Notes: generated by a model not told the origin, from the sequence alone. A stretch of DNA of 64,000 bases from Weissella diestrammenae (GCF_014397255.1 NZ_CP060724.1:930001-994000), one strand, 5' to 3'; counted from the stretch's first letter, positions 29,199 to 39,209 are shown. Program-made: numbers and translations.

Positions 29199-29226
29199 TT
29201 GAGATATGTTATCAATAATGTACAAT
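29199..29226 (+). promoter_or_regulatory. promoter of mntA-hepT
   Basis: TTGAGA (29199-29204), 16-base spacer, TACAAT (29221-29226), 32 bases before the antitoxin start. Confidence 0.5.
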
Positions 29227-29257
29227 GGAGAAAAAGGGGTTAAGAAAGGAGTTAGTC

Positions 29258-29620
29258 ATGATTGAAATTGATTTACCAGCAAACAAGATGCCATTAGATG
29301 AAATGAAGCAGAAGTTGGCAACTGTTTTTCCAAAATATGATATTCAAAAAGCTTATATTTACGGCTCGTATGTGAATGGTGGTTTTGATTTTTCAAGTGA
29401 CTATGACTTTTTAATCGACGGCAAAATTGGTGATCAAGAACCGTTTATTGGCAATCAAAATGTTGTGCGTCAGTTAAAACGTGAACTATCAGAAGCCTTA
29501 GATCGTACCATAGATATTACTGAAATGAGCATTATTGAACAACCTAGTCACACAGAGTCTAGTAGAAAATTCAAGGCAAATGTTATGAAAGATAAGGTAT
29601 TGGTATATGAGCAACAATAA
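29258..29620 (+). CDS. mntA: MntA-type nucleotidyltransferase antitoxin
   Basis: 120 residues, minimal nucleotidyltransferase. The catalytic GS-X10-DXD motif is exact: Gly36-Ser37, then Asp48 and Asp50. In characterised MntA-HepT pairs this enzyme adds AMP to a tyrosine of the HEPN toxin and so neutralises it. GAAAGGAG sets the ATG at 29258. Overlaps hepT by 14 bases. Confidence 0.88.
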   Translation: MIEIDLPANKMPLDEMKQKLATVFPKYDIQKAYIYGSYVNGGFDFSSDYDFLIDGKIGDQEPFIGNQNVVRQLKRELSEALDRTIDITEMSIIEQPSHTESSRKFKANVMKDKVLVYEQQ

Positions 29621-29966
29621 GGACATTCGTTATTTGGAAAGTATGTTGATATATTTGGATCAAGTGAACGATATTGCTAGTAGTAAGCCTATGGACTTGA
29701 TTATTACTGAATATGGACTTGAATTGAGTAGTATTCTGATGAAATTGACACAAGTTGGTGAGTTGGTGGGTAGATTGTCATTCAATACGATTGAAGAATA
29801 CCCTGATGTGCCCTGGCGTGAATTAAAAGGTTTAAGAAATGTAATTGTGCATGAATATGAAGATATTCGATTACAGGAAATTAAAAATATTATCTTGAAT
29901 AATATTCCAGATACTGAAGAACAATTGCGTAACGTATTACAGAATGAAATACGTAAATCATATTAA
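29607..29966 (+). CDS. hepT: HepT-type HEPN RNase toxin
   Basis: 119 residues, all-helical HEPN protein. The active-site motif RX4HXY is present as Arg77...His82-Glu-Tyr84; the Tyr is the residue AMPylated by MntA. Cleaves RNA when free in known systems. Translationally coupled to the antitoxin and followed by a terminator. Likely stabilises the element and may act against phage. Confidence 0.88.
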   Translation: MSNNKDIRYLESMLIYLDQVNDIASSKPMDLIITEYGLELSSILMKLTQVGELVGRLSFNTIEEYPDVPWRELKGLRNVIVHEYEDIRLQEIKNIILNNIPDTEEQLRNVLQNEIRKSY

Positions 29967-29974
29967 GGGCTGCT

Positions 29975-30008
29975 AGAAGTGATCAAATCAATTGATCACT
30001 TTTTGTTT
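29975..30008 (+). terminator. terminator of mntA-hepT
   Basis: AGTGATCAA pairs perfectly with TTGATCACT around ATCAA, followed by TTTTTG. Confidence 0.88.
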
Positions 30009-30080
30009 TGTATAAAAATCTAATGAAAGTGAGAATATGATAAAATGGACGTAATACATGATAGGAAAAGGTTTTACGTA

Positions 30081-30629
30081 ATGAATGAAAAAAAGTCATC
30101 AAAATGGCAAAATATGAGTAAAGAAAATCAGATTGGCGTGTATGCGGCCGTTGTTATCGTAATCGTACTTGTGTTAGGTATAGCAATTATGGCGGTAAAT
30201 ATGGGCAATAAGGGAAGTGTTGATACGTCGCAAACCAGCAGTGCATCGACTACTTCAAGTCAAGCAGTTGAAGGTAAGGACTACACGGTTGAGTATCACA
30301 AAGGTATCGTATCAAAGAATGACCTAAATTCTGCGTTGACGGCTTTTTATGAAAATCCAAATAACGCAAATAATTTGAAGGCAATGATTAAGTATGATCA
30401 TGATGACATTTACATCTATTATAAGGCTGATGAAAAACAGTTAATTAAGTACGTACCAAATGGGTCTGGTTTAATGAGCGCTTATAATATAGAGACCAAG
30501 GAAGTAAAACATGGTGATTTGAATGTCGAAAAACCAGTTGAGGGCTTTCAGGAAACAATTGACAAAAGCGTGACTAAATTGCCACTTGTTTGGCATTTTC
30601 ATAATAATACTGAAGAAGAAACAGAATAA
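30081..30629 (+). CDS. membrane-anchored hypothetical protein
   Basis: 182 residues: a polar 20-residue N-terminus, one membrane helix (about residues 22-44), a Ser/Thr-rich linker and a 120-residue external domain. An ATG at 30045 in frame is an alternative start, but TATGATAAAAT just before it looks like a -10 element and AGGAAAAGG precedes the ATG at 30081. Not recognised. It lies between the toxin-antitoxin pair and the VirB6-like gene. Confidence 0.6.
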   Translation: MNEKKSSKWQNMSKENQIGVYAAVVIVIVLVLGIAIMAVNMGNKGSVDTSQTSSASTTSSQAVEGKDYTVEYHKGIVSKNDLNSALTAFYENPNNANNLKAMIKYDHDDIYIYYKADEKQLIKYVPNGSGLMSAYNIETKEVKHGDLNVEKPVEGFQETIDKSVTKLPLVWHFHNNTEEETE

Positions 30630-30685
30630 TTTTGATTGGCATCTATCATTTGACAGATGCTTTTTTGTTTGAATAAGGAGTTCTA

Positions 30686-32452
30686 ATGTGTAAATTTAAA
30701 TATGTGATGTCGGCAGTCGTAGTAATAATGACTGCCTTTTTATTTGCGACAAACACTGTATCTGCTGATGAACGATTACCAAATAACGATACACATTTAT
30801 CAGGTAGTGATATTGCATCAAATGGTGAGAGTTCAAAAGACAATACTAATCAAGTGCACGACAACAATACATCAGGCCTTAATAATTTAAAAGAAGAAGA
30901 CAATGGTGTTAATCGAGAAAATATACGTCGTTGGATAGATGAAGGTGATATTGATGAAATCAATAAAAACATTATAGATAATTACAAAATCTATACTGAA
31001 ATATCTAACTGGAACGATTTTTCAACCATGGGTGCACATTTTTTGTCTGATCTATTTATGGGTATCAATAAAGATATTGTGTATGCGTTGTTTGATAAAA
31101 TTATTGCTGTTGTTTTTGATTTGACATCTGTTGACAAGTCTACCAACAAAGTTATGACACATGCGACAAAATTTACAGTTAATATTTGGCAAAATCAAAG
31201 CTTTAAGCCGATTGTTTATTCTGTGTTCGCCTTTGCCTTAGTTTGGGCATTTGTAAGTCAATTCGTTGGTAAGAATGGTGTTCGGGGTATTTTAAGTATT
31301 ATTCTTATTTTTGTTATCGGGAGTACCTGGATAGCTGGCGGTGGATCTGTTCTAACTAAAATAAACACAATGACGTCAACGATCCAAAAAGAAGTATTTA
31401 TTGCATCAAAAGATACTGGAACAGACAAAATGTCTGACTCAACAACGTTTCAACAAGCAATTAGATATCAATTTTTCAAACGTGCGATTGAACGACCATT
31501 CTATTTAGGTAATTTTGGCACGGCTGATCCGAACAAGATTGATAAGAAAAAAATGGGTGATCCAGAAGATTTCTATGGTGGTTACGTTAATTCAAATAAT
31601 GTGAGTGATTATTCTGATAATCCATACGTAAGCAAAGACGGTAAGAAAGCTTGGAAACAATTTGCTACGTCATTTGTTGCACCATTTATGTCAATTGCGT
31701 ATGGGATACCGGTTGTTATGATTGGCCTATTGAATTTGTTCTTAGAAATTGCGTCAGTTATTTTGTACTATGTCACACCATTTGTACTGCTATTGTCGCT
31801 GATACCAAGGTATTCAAAGTCGCTGTTTGATTTGATATTGATGACATTTGTAGTGTTGTTTGGAAAAGTATTTTTGATTTTTGGTATTCTGATTGTTAAT
31901 TGGGTGCAAGAATTTGCTGACAGTTTAGTACCTGTGAATGATATGGGTTCTGCATTAGCCAATGGTGCTGTTTACGTAGGCGTAATGGTAATCATATGGA
32001 AAAAGAAAGGCGGGTTCTTCTCTGCTATCACTGGTTCTAGAGCAATGCAGGCAGGCCTGGATAAAGTAAGTTTATCCAAGCCATTGAATGCTGCAACAAA
32101 TAGGGGAAAGCAACTCATTAATAAATATCAAACTGTGTCTCAACCACGGTCAGGTAATAATGCAGGTGATAATAAGAATAATGATAAAAAAAGTAGCCAA
32201 CAAGCGACTGGCAAACCAAGTTCAAGCGGTAGAAATACTAATGTAGATGAAAATGATGTCAAAAAAGCAGATGAGACACGTGCAACGGCTAGAAATACAA
32301 CGTTGGATAAGTCGTCAAGCAAATCAGACGCTACCATTGGCGCAAAGACAACAAATACTTCTGCATCACAGGTCAATGTTGATGAAGTGATTGATCGTGA
32401 TAGAAAAAGACGTGAAGCACGTTCTGAACGTCTAAAACATGATTTAAATTAG
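30686..32452 (+). CDS. VirB6/TrbL-like polytopic conjugation protein (CD3337/EF1877 type)
   Basis: 588 residues: a cleavable signal peptide (to about residue 27), a 90-residue external acidic region, six or so membrane helices between residues 120 and 440, then a 140-residue cytoplasmic tail rich in Asn, Lys, Ser and Thr. This is the layout of ConG/Orf15-type inner-channel proteins of Gram-positive type IV secretion systems. The tail is strongly charged and probably disordered. Confidence 0.8.
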   Translation: MCKFKYVMSAVVVIMTAFLFATNTVSADERLPNNDTHLSGSDIASNGESSKDNTNQVHDNNTSGLNNLKEEDNGVNRENIRRWIDEGDIDEINKNIIDNYKIYTEISNWNDFSTMGAHFLSDLFMGINKDIVYALFDKIIAVVFDLTSVDKSTNKVMTHATKFTVNIWQNQSFKPIVYSVFAFALVWAFVSQFVGKNGVRGILSIILIFVIGSTWIAGGGSVLTKINTMTSTIQKEVFIASKDTGTDKMSDSTTFQQAIRYQFFKRAIERPFYLGNFGTADPNKIDKKKMGDPEDFYGGYVNSNNVSDYSDNPYVSKDGKKAWKQFATSFVAPFMSIAYGIPVVMIGLLNLFLEIASVILYYVTPFVLLLSLIPRYSKSLFDLILMTFVVLFGKVFLIFGILIVNWVQEFADSLVPVNDMGSALANGAVYVGVMVIIWKKKGGFFSAITGSRAMQAGLDKVSLSKPLNAATNRGKQLINKYQTVSQPRSGNNAGDNKNNDKKSSQQATGKPSSSGRNTNVDENDVKKADETRATARNTTLDKSSSKSDATIGAKTTNTSASQVNVDEVIDRDRKRREARSERLKHDLN

Positions 32453-32464
32453 AAAGGGATAGTG

Positions 32465-33613
32465 ATGAAAATATTCCGTAATTTAAAAATATCGTTAATC
32501 ACATTCATATCGTTATTGCTTGTTGTTATTGTTGCACTAATGGGTATCTCGTCCAACTCGTCGTGTGACACTGACACAAGCGTATCTGTTGTAAATTCTG
32601 CTGATCAAAAACAAACAGCGTTATCTCTTGCATCGAGTTTAAAAAAAGTCGATAGTGCTACTGATGCAGGTATATCAGCTTACTTAGGAAATACAGAAGC
32701 TGAAAGTGGCATCAGCTCAACTCGAATTGAAAGTGATGCTACCTATGATGAAGCAAAGGCGCTAAACCTGTCCTTAAGTGGTTATGCGTTTGGTTTTAAT
32801 CAGTGGGACAAGTCGAGACGTGTAGACTTAATTAATTATGCTAAATCACAAAACAAGTCGTGGACTGATGCAAGTTTACAATTAGATTTTGCGTTAAATC
32901 ATGACGGTGCCAATTCGGACTTATTGAAACAAGGTCTGCAAATGGGCGACGTATCAGAAGCTACCGAGTTTTTACGTGCAAAGTGGGAACGTGGTGGTGT
33001 TGGTACTACTGATAAGCGTATATCGCTTGCGAAGAAGTGGTACACATTAATTGCAAGTGGTGCTAGTGATAACGTTGCTGTAGATGTTGCTAGTGATAAT
33101 AATGCTGAGAGTAAGAATGAACAATCTGAAACTGAAAATGACGTTGGTTGTTCAACTAACACAGTATCTGGTATGGGTTCATCTGGGGCATCAGTCTTAG
33201 AAATACCTGCTAATTACAAGAATAAAGTTACTGACACTAACTTCACGGCCACATCATCAACAAATACCTATCCGATTAATCAGTGTACCTGGTATGCGTA
33301 TAACCGTATGCAAGCCTTAGGGACGCCAGTTGATAATGCTATGGGTAATGGTGGTGATTGGGGTGCTAGTGCTAAGACAAAAGGGTATCAAACAAGCAAT
33401 AAGCCGCAAAAAGGTTGGGCTGTCAGTTTTGGTCGTGGTGTCGCTGGTGCTGATCCAACATATGGTCACGTGGCGGTTGTTGAAGCGGTTAGTGACGACG
33501 GTTCAAAATTTCTGATTAGTGAATGTAATGCTGTAAAACCTGGTACTGGTACGATTAGTTTTCGTGAGATAACTTTGGGTTCTGGTATGACATTTATTCA
33601 AGGAAAAAAGTAG
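32465..33613 (+). CDS. bifunctional peptidoglycan hydrolase, lysozyme-like + CHAP (VirB1-type)
   Basis: 382 residues: an N-terminal membrane helix, a phage tail-lysozyme-type domain (about residues 45-200: GNTEAESGISSTRIES..., GFNQWDKSRR), a linker, then a CHAP amidase/endopeptidase domain from about 260 with Cys in NQCTWYAYNR, His in YGHVAVVEA and Glu in ISECNA. It opens the wall for the transfer channel, like CwlT of ICEBs1. A GTG directly precedes the ATG; GAAAGGGA supports the ATG. Confidence 0.88.
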   Translation: MKIFRNLKISLITFISLLLVVIVALMGISSNSSCDTDTSVSVVNSADQKQTALSLASSLKKVDSATDAGISAYLGNTEAESGISSTRIESDATYDEAKALNLSLSGYAFGFNQWDKSRRVDLINYAKSQNKSWTDASLQLDFALNHDGANSDLLKQGLQMGDVSEATEFLRAKWERGGVGTTDKRISLAKKWYTLIASGASDNVAVDVASDNNAESKNEQSETENDVGCSTNTVSGMGSSGASVLEIPANYKNKVTDTNFTATSSTNTYPINQCTWYAYNRMQALGTPVDNAMGNGGDWGASAKTKGYQTSNKPQKGWAVSFGRGVAGADPTYGHVAVVEAVSDDGSKFLISECNAVKPGTGTISFREITLGSGMTFIQGKK

Positions 33614-33630
33614 GAAAGGAGTAGAAAAAT

Positions 33631-34179
33631 ATGAATGGGTGGGTAAAAGGGTTAATCATCTTCGATATTGTGTTAGCCGGTTGTTTAACGTTCTATATTC
33701 ATCAACATAGTAATTTAATGATTGATAATGTCAGGACGCACCAAACGGCTAAGAAACAAGCTAAAAATCGGTTGTCAACACCGGCTACTCAATTTAAGGC
33801 AGAAGATTTGAAAGATACAAAATTGAAATCATTTCAAACTGCAAATGATCGTGTAAAAGAGACAATGGATCTAATTGTTAATTCTGATCCAAGACAGTTT
33901 GACTCAAGTCTTAAGGGACAAGTACAACCTAGTGTTATTCAACAACTAAAAAATGAATTGACACCGACTGTTGATACTGCAGTTAGAACGCATCAAGATG
34001 TCTATGTATCAGTTATTAATGAGTATAATTCACCGTTAGAGTTTTATGTTATCTCTCAAAATTCCGAACAATTAAATGCTTATGAAGTCACATATGATAC
34101 AGGTTCAAAGTTGATCTCAAAATTCAAACATTATTCAACTGCTGATGCAGCCTTTGATTTGAAAGGAGTTAATCAATGA
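33631..34179 (+). CDS. membrane-anchored extracellular protein of the transfer operon
   Basis: 182 residues: one N-terminal helix (residues 7-23) and an external alpha/beta domain. Not recognised by motif. Size, topology and neighbours suggest a channel accessory, possibly with the NTF2-like fold of VirB8 proteins. GAAAGGAG precedes the ATG; the stop overlaps the next start by four bases. Confidence 0.65.
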   Translation: MNGWVKGLIIFDIVLAGCLTFYIHQHSNLMIDNVRTHQTAKKQAKNRLSTPATQFKAEDLKDTKLKSFQTANDRVKETMDLIVNSDPRQFDSSLKGQVQPSVIQQLKNELTPTVDTAVRTHQDVYVSVINEYNSPLEFYVISQNSEQLNAYEVTYDTGSKLISKFKHYSTADAAFDLKGVNQ

Positions 34180-34769
34180 ATTTCATGAAATCAAAAATGA
34201 GTATAGGGTTATTGATAATTGCTATCGGTTTGAGTGTGGCGGTGGTTGAATTTAGGCATCTAAATTTTGGACTAAGACATGATACTAAACAAGTTAAACA
34301 AACTATGGATAAACAAAGAGCTAAACAAGATGTTAGTTTAACTAGTCAGTCACAAAAAATGCTCGTTCAAGATACAAATATTATTCGTGCTAAATCAACA
34401 CTTCAAGCATTTGCTAAAGTGTTTTTTTCTTATAATAATCAAGCAGTATATGATGCCAGGTTAAATGATTTGAGTAATATGATGCAATTAACAGATGAAC
34501 AGAAATCATCATTGTTTTCATCGGGACTAGATAGAAATGGTAACTCAAAAATAAATAATCTTAAATTAGTCAGTAAATATGATGCAGGGACGTTTTACAC
34601 GACATCAATATCAACAGATGATCATGTGATACATGTATTTGGTAATGTCGTCGTCAAGGCTGGTAGTCAAGATTTAGGCACAAAATCGAGTACGGTTATT
34701 ATGTTTGCCGATTATGATACGTCGATTAATAAATTAACAAGTGTTCAGATTAAAAAGGGTATGGAGTAG
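34176..34769 (+). CDS. second membrane-anchored extracellular protein of the transfer operon
   Basis: 197 residues with the same topology as the preceding product: a short N-terminal helix, then Lys/Gln-rich coiled region and a globular external domain. Overlaps the preceding gene by four bases, so the pair are translationally coupled. Not recognised; probably another channel component. Confidence 0.65.
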   Translation: MNFMKSKMSIGLLIIAIGLSVAVVEFRHLNFGLRHDTKQVKQTMDKQRAKQDVSLTSQSQKMLVQDTNIIRAKSTLQAFAKVFFSYNNQAVYDARLNDLSNMMQLTDEQKSSLFSSGLDRNGNSKINNLKLVSKYDAGTFYTTSISTDDHVIHVFGNVVVKAGSQDLGTKSSTVIMFADYDTSINKLTSVQIKKGME

Positions 34770-34778
34770 ATAAATATT

Positions 34779-35234
34779 ATGAAAGTAAGATTGGCAAAAA
34801 GAGATCAAAAAGGCACTAAAAATAATAGAAACAAGGGCAATATATTTTCATCTGGTATTGGTTACTGGATCATATCGGGTTTGGTGGTTATAGGGCTATT
34901 GGCTGGTCTAACATGGTTTGTGCCATACACAGTGATGCACCTAGGTAATAATGCGACAGTCGATTTAAATACTAAAGGACAAAAAGTTATGTTCTATAGT
35001 TCAAAATGTTCAGACTGTGAGAAAGTGTTCCCGACAGTTTTTTGGCATAATATGTGGCATCTAAATGAAGAAAGCGAACAGGTGCAAACGATTAATGTGG
35101 CTATACAAGGCAACAAGCATTTCATTCAAGAACAAGGTATTGAATATACACCTACATTCGTACAAGGTGACAAGAAATTTGTGACAACTGATAATGATGC
35201 AGTTGCGCAATTTGTTGATAAGGGGGTGAAGTAG
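34779..35234 (+). CDS. membrane-tethered thioredoxin-like protein
   Basis: 151 residues: basic N-terminus, one membrane helix (about residues 30-52), then a thioredoxin-like domain facing outside with the redox motif CSDC in FYSSKCSDCEK and a cis-Pro region TPTF. A thiol oxidoreductase in the transfer operon could fold the cysteine-containing CHAP enzyme or surface proteins. Ends one base before virB4. Confidence 0.75.
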   Translation: MKVRLAKRDQKGTKNNRNKGNIFSSGIGYWIISGLVVIGLLAGLTWFVPYTVMHLGNNATVDLNTKGQKVMFYSSKCSDCEKVFPTVFWHNMWHLNEESEQVQTINVAIQGNKHFIQEQGIEYTPTFVQGDKKFVTTDNDAVAQFVDKGVK

Positions 35235-35235
35235 T

Positions 35236-37734
35236 GTGGCATTTGGTGTAAATATTAAATATGAAAATCCAGTTGTTCAATATTTTGGAAATTTAGCACT
35301 AACAACCGTTGGTGATGTATGGGCATATTACAGAATTAGACCGTTTCAAATTAATGTGGCAAACGATAGTGATAAAGATGACTATAAATCAATCTTGATC
35401 AATATTATGGAAAGACTACAAAGTTTTGGTGAGCTTGATTTACAACTTGTACCAAGTGATATGGATCTAAAAGGTCGTATTAGTGGGACACGTGATGATT
35501 GGGCAAAGGATATTCCTGAAGTACCAGACTATTATATGGGTCAAGAAGAGACTAATATTTTGCAGTCAGAGTTCGACCCGGCTGTCATTGATGAATTTTA
35601 TATTGGCGTTAAGTTAAAGGCACATGCTGTTGGTACTGGTGTTCGAGATAGAATTAAGTTCGCAAGTAATTTGTTGTTGAAATCGGCTGCAGAAATGTTT
35701 AAATTTTCAGTCAAGTTCGATGATAAGTTCTTTGATCGATACCAAATCATGAATGATGAAGTTTATTCAATTTTGAGAGCAATGAATGTATCAAAAGTTA
35801 GTGAAGAAACGTTGATTAAGCTATTAGGTACACCGTATCATCACGCAGATAAACGGTTATTTTCTGAGATGAGAAATACAGTGTTTGATTTATCAAAACA
35901 AGGCATTGTGAAACGTGATAATGGTACAGAAACTGATTACGTTAGTCATTTGGTGATTAATTTGCCAACTAATTTAGAAAATTTTGATATTATGCCTAAA
36001 ATTCAATCATTCAATTTTCCGATTGAAACGCATTTTAAAATACGTTTTCCGCCACGTGACGGACTACTTGGTATCAAAGAGAGTGCAGATTGGGCAAAAG
36101 AAAAGTATAAGGGTGAATATGAAGATGCTGAAGCAACACGTGATACTGCATCAGCCAAAAGTGAAATGAATTTTAGTATGGCAACTGATTTAGTTGAGTT
36201 GTTAGATACTGATAATGCATTTATGGCGTGGACGATGATTTTGGTAATCAGAGATAGTGATGTTAATAAACTTAAATATAAAATTAGTAAAGTATCAACG
36301 GCACTGCAGGGTATGAATAAGGACTTGTCTGTCTATCAACCAAGCTTTCATCAAGAGATGTTGTTATATCAAATACTAGTTGGTGCACCATTGGGTGGGT
36401 TCAAGTATTGGCAAAATTATACATCGGCAATAACGTTTGCGGAGTTACTGTTTGGTACGACAACACAACTTGGTACTAATACAGGGTTCTACCTTGGCCG
36501 TGTTTTAACAAATGATTATTACGATAGCGTTGAGACTGCAGCAGCATCTTCACGTGTGCTAGTTCTATTTAATTTAATCATTGCAAACAAAGGTATTAAA
36601 GGTACGCAAACCGATAGTCCCCATATCAATATATCTGGTGTGACTGGATCAGGTAAATCATTCTTGTTCAAAACGTTATTACTGCACGCTGGTATGTTTG
36701 ATATGGATATTTTGGCATTTGACCCAAAACAGGAAATGAGACGTTGGTTCTCACGGGCTTTAGAGACAGTTGATAATCAATATTTTAAAACGTTAATTAG
36801 TGCATTCCACTTTATCACGTTAGATTATACGGACTTGAAAAATAATGGGGTCATTGATCCATTGAATACATTGAGTGCAAATAGTACTGCAGATGAAATC
36901 GCCGACGTTTCGACACTTATTCGTGAAATGCTGGTTCAAATTCGCTCGGTATCTCATAGTATCTCATTAGAGACGGCTTTGACTGATTCGATACGTGAAT
37001 TATGTAAGCAACGATTACGTGGCGAAAAAGTGGGTACATTAGGTATTGTTGACTTGTTGCGGGCACGTGGTGGAGAAGCAGAAGAATTGGGTAACTACTA
37101 TCAATCAATTATTCCAGACTCAATGTTGAGATTGGCATTTGGCGACGGGCAAGGTGATCATCTGTCATTAGAACATCAACGTACCATTCTTGAAGTTTCT
37201 GGCCTTGATTTACCAAAGGTTACTGATCATGCGGATACGTACACTGACTCAAATAAATATTCAATATCAATTATGTTGGCATTAGGACGTTTCATGGAAC
37301 GATTTGGACGACGTAATACTGATCGTTTTTCAGCCGAGTTCATGGACGAAGCTTGGGTGTTTGAAACAAGTTCTGCAGGTAAGAAAGTGTTGGACTCAAT
37401 TAAACGATTGGGACGTTCGGAAAACAATGAGTTAATCACATCTTCTCAATTGGTTAGTGACGGTCATGGAAAAGAGAGTACCGGTCAGTATGGACAAATA
37501 TTTGCGTTTGATGATCGTGATGATAGGCCAAACATTCTCAAACAATTTGGACAGCCTGTTAATAAAGAAAATATTGACATGTTAGCTAATCTACGTAAAG
37601 GTCAGTGTCTGTATCGTGATTTATACGGCCGTGTTGGAAAAATGGTAGTGCATTCGTTATTCGATGAGTGGACTGAAGCGTTTAAGACTGTTAATGCAAA
37701 TTCAAGTTCTGATTTGGAAAGTAAATATTCATAG
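35236..37734 (+). CDS. VirB4-like conjugation ATPase
   Basis: 832 residues. Walker A GVTGSGKS begins at residue 468; Walker B lies in FSAEFMDEAW; the C-terminal LITSSQLVSDG and NLRKGQCLYRD segments are typical of TraE/VirB4 (ConE, Orf16) proteins. Powers the secretion channel at the membrane. GTG start with AAGGGGGTG upstream, one base after the preceding stop. Confidence 0.92.
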   Translation: MAFGVNIKYENPVVQYFGNLALTTVGDVWAYYRIRPFQINVANDSDKDDYKSILINIMERLQSFGELDLQLVPSDMDLKGRISGTRDDWAKDIPEVPDYYMGQEETNILQSEFDPAVIDEFYIGVKLKAHAVGTGVRDRIKFASNLLLKSAAEMFKFSVKFDDKFFDRYQIMNDEVYSILRAMNVSKVSEETLIKLLGTPYHHADKRLFSEMRNTVFDLSKQGIVKRDNGTETDYVSHLVINLPTNLENFDIMPKIQSFNFPIETHFKIRFPPRDGLLGIKESADWAKEKYKGEYEDAEATRDTASAKSEMNFSMATDLVELLDTDNAFMAWTMILVIRDSDVNKLKYKISKVSTALQGMNKDLSVYQPSFHQEMLLYQILVGAPLGGFKYWQNYTSAITFAELLFGTTTQLGTNTGFYLGRVLTNDYYDSVETAAASSRVLVLFNLIIANKGIKGTQTDSPHINISGVTGSGKSFLFKTLLLHAGMFDMDILAFDPKQEMRRWFSRALETVDNQYFKTLISAFHFITLDYTDLKNNGVIDPLNTLSANSTADEIADVSTLIREMLVQIRSVSHSISLETALTDSIRELCKQRLRGEKVGTLGIVDLLRARGGEAEELGNYYQSIIPDSMLRLAFGDGQGDHLSLEHQRTILEVSGLDLPKVTDHADTYTDSNKYSISIMLALGRFMERFGRRNTDRFSAEFMDEAWVFETSSAGKKVLDSIKRLGRSENNELITSSQLVSDGHGKESTGQYGQIFAFDDRDDRPNILKQFGQPVNKENIDMLANLRKGQCLYRDLYGRVGKMVVHSLFDEWTEAFKTVNANSSSDLESKYS

Positions 37735-37793
37735 AAATTAAGCATATTTATGTTTAAAATGTATATTATAAATATTAGGAGTGATGCATTAAC

Positions 37794-39209
37794 ATGACAG
37801 CTGAAAAACATGAATTGATAGTTTTGGGAAATGGGTTTGACTTACGTGCTGACTTAAAGTCGACATATAGGGACTTTATAAATAGTTTGTTAATAGATGA
37901 AAATGACTTATCTCATGTATCTAAGCAATTTACTGAAATCGTCAGATTATATCGCACAAGGGAGCATTCGCAACAACAATTTAATTCAGCACAAACTGCA
38001 AGAGCTGAGCAAGAACGAAAAGTGAATTCGTATATGAAAAATGGGCAAGATGTTCAGTATAACTATCGTCTTGCTCTTGATCATTTTATTAAATCTGAAG
38101 ATTCGGCTGAAGCAAAGCTTCAATCTGATGCTGATATTTTGACAGAGACAATAGAATCTTTTTTCAAATTGGTAAATGATATTATTTGGAATTCAGAAAC
38201 AATAACACCATTAAAAAATATATGGATATTGTTTATGATTCTTCAAAATGAAAATTTGTCATGGTTTGATTTTGAGAACAAAATGGGTGATTTGCTCATT
38301 AGAAATCTTTCTGAGGTTCAAATTGATAAGTTAAAAAAGGGAGACCCTAATTTACTTAGGGCTAATAAAGGACTAGCTTTTGCAATCAGTTTAATAATTA
38401 ATCGTTCACCTAGTATTGGAGATTATCCAGACTTTCTAATTGGGTTAATAGCCATTCTTGAACAAAGAGATGACTTTTCAGTGTCTTCAGGTGAAGTTGA
38501 CAAGATAAATGAGTTTCTTATTTCTGAGTTATTGGTGTTTGAAAAGATGTTTTCAAGGTATATAGCTAAAATTTCTGAAGAAAGTGATTACTTAGAAAAA
38601 TCAGAAGGGTTATTACTGCAACTAATTACTGATTTTTGTATTGATGATCAGGTGACTATACGTACAAATATCTTGAATTTTAATTACACTCTAGATGAAT
38701 CGATTAAGACTAAGTTTAATTTGGATCAAATTGATGCTGTTAGAAATATTCACGGTAGTGTTTCAAAAGATGAAAATAAATCTAAAATTGGTAGAGTTAT
38801 CTTTGGAATTGGTAATGATGAAATTCAATCAGATAGTTTAGAGGTTGCCTTTACAAAATCATTTAGAATAATGAATTCGGCATCGATTGAAAAATCGCTA
38901 CATTCTAACATTTTGACCGATGATATTTCTGTGGTTAAGTTTTATGGTCATTCTTTGGGTGATACCGATTTTGGATATTTCTATCAAATTTTCGATAAGA
39001 TTGATATTTGGAATTCGGATGTTAAGCTTATTTTTTATTATTCAACTTATGGTGATAAAACAAAAGAAGTGCGAGAAATTGAAGAAAATCATAGAATAAC
39101 ACATCTGTTGCAGAGTTATGTTTCTGCAAAACAAGATGAAAGATTCAGTAAACGTATTATTGAACGATTAATTTTAGATAATCGTTTGTTAATTAGAGAA
39201 ATTAAGTAG
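37794..39209 (+). CDS. AbiH-like phage abortive-infection protein
   Basis: 471 residues. Opens IVLGNGFDLRADLKSTYRDF, the hallmark of the AbiH family; the C-terminal ILNFNYT, NIHGS, IFGIGNDE and VKFYGHSLGDTDFGYF segments complete the family pattern and resemble the SIR2-like nucleotide fold. AbiH was described as an abortive infection protein in lactococci; the mechanism is not settled. It has its own site GGAGTG and A/T-richer composition than virB4 and tcpA on each side, consistent with later insertion as cargo. Confidence 0.82.
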   Translation: MTAEKHELIVLGNGFDLRADLKSTYRDFINSLLIDENDLSHVSKQFTEIVRLYRTREHSQQQFNSAQTARAEQERKVNSYMKNGQDVQYNYRLALDHFIKSEDSAEAKLQSDADILTETIESFFKLVNDIIWNSETITPLKNIWILFMILQNENLSWFDFENKMGDLLIRNLSEVQIDKLKKGDPNLLRANKGLAFAISLIINRSPSIGDYPDFLIGLIAILEQRDDFSVSSGEVDKINEFLISELLVFEKMFSRYIAKISEESDYLEKSEGLLLQLITDFCIDDQVTIRTNILNFNYTLDESIKTKFNLDQIDAVRNIHGSVSKDENKSKIGRVIFGIGNDEIQSDSLEVAFTKSFRIMNSASIEKSLHSNILTDDISVVKFYGHSLGDTDFGYFYQIFDKIDIWNSDVKLIFYYSTYGDKTKEVREIEENHRITHLLQSYVSAKQDERFSKRIIERLILDNRLLIREIK

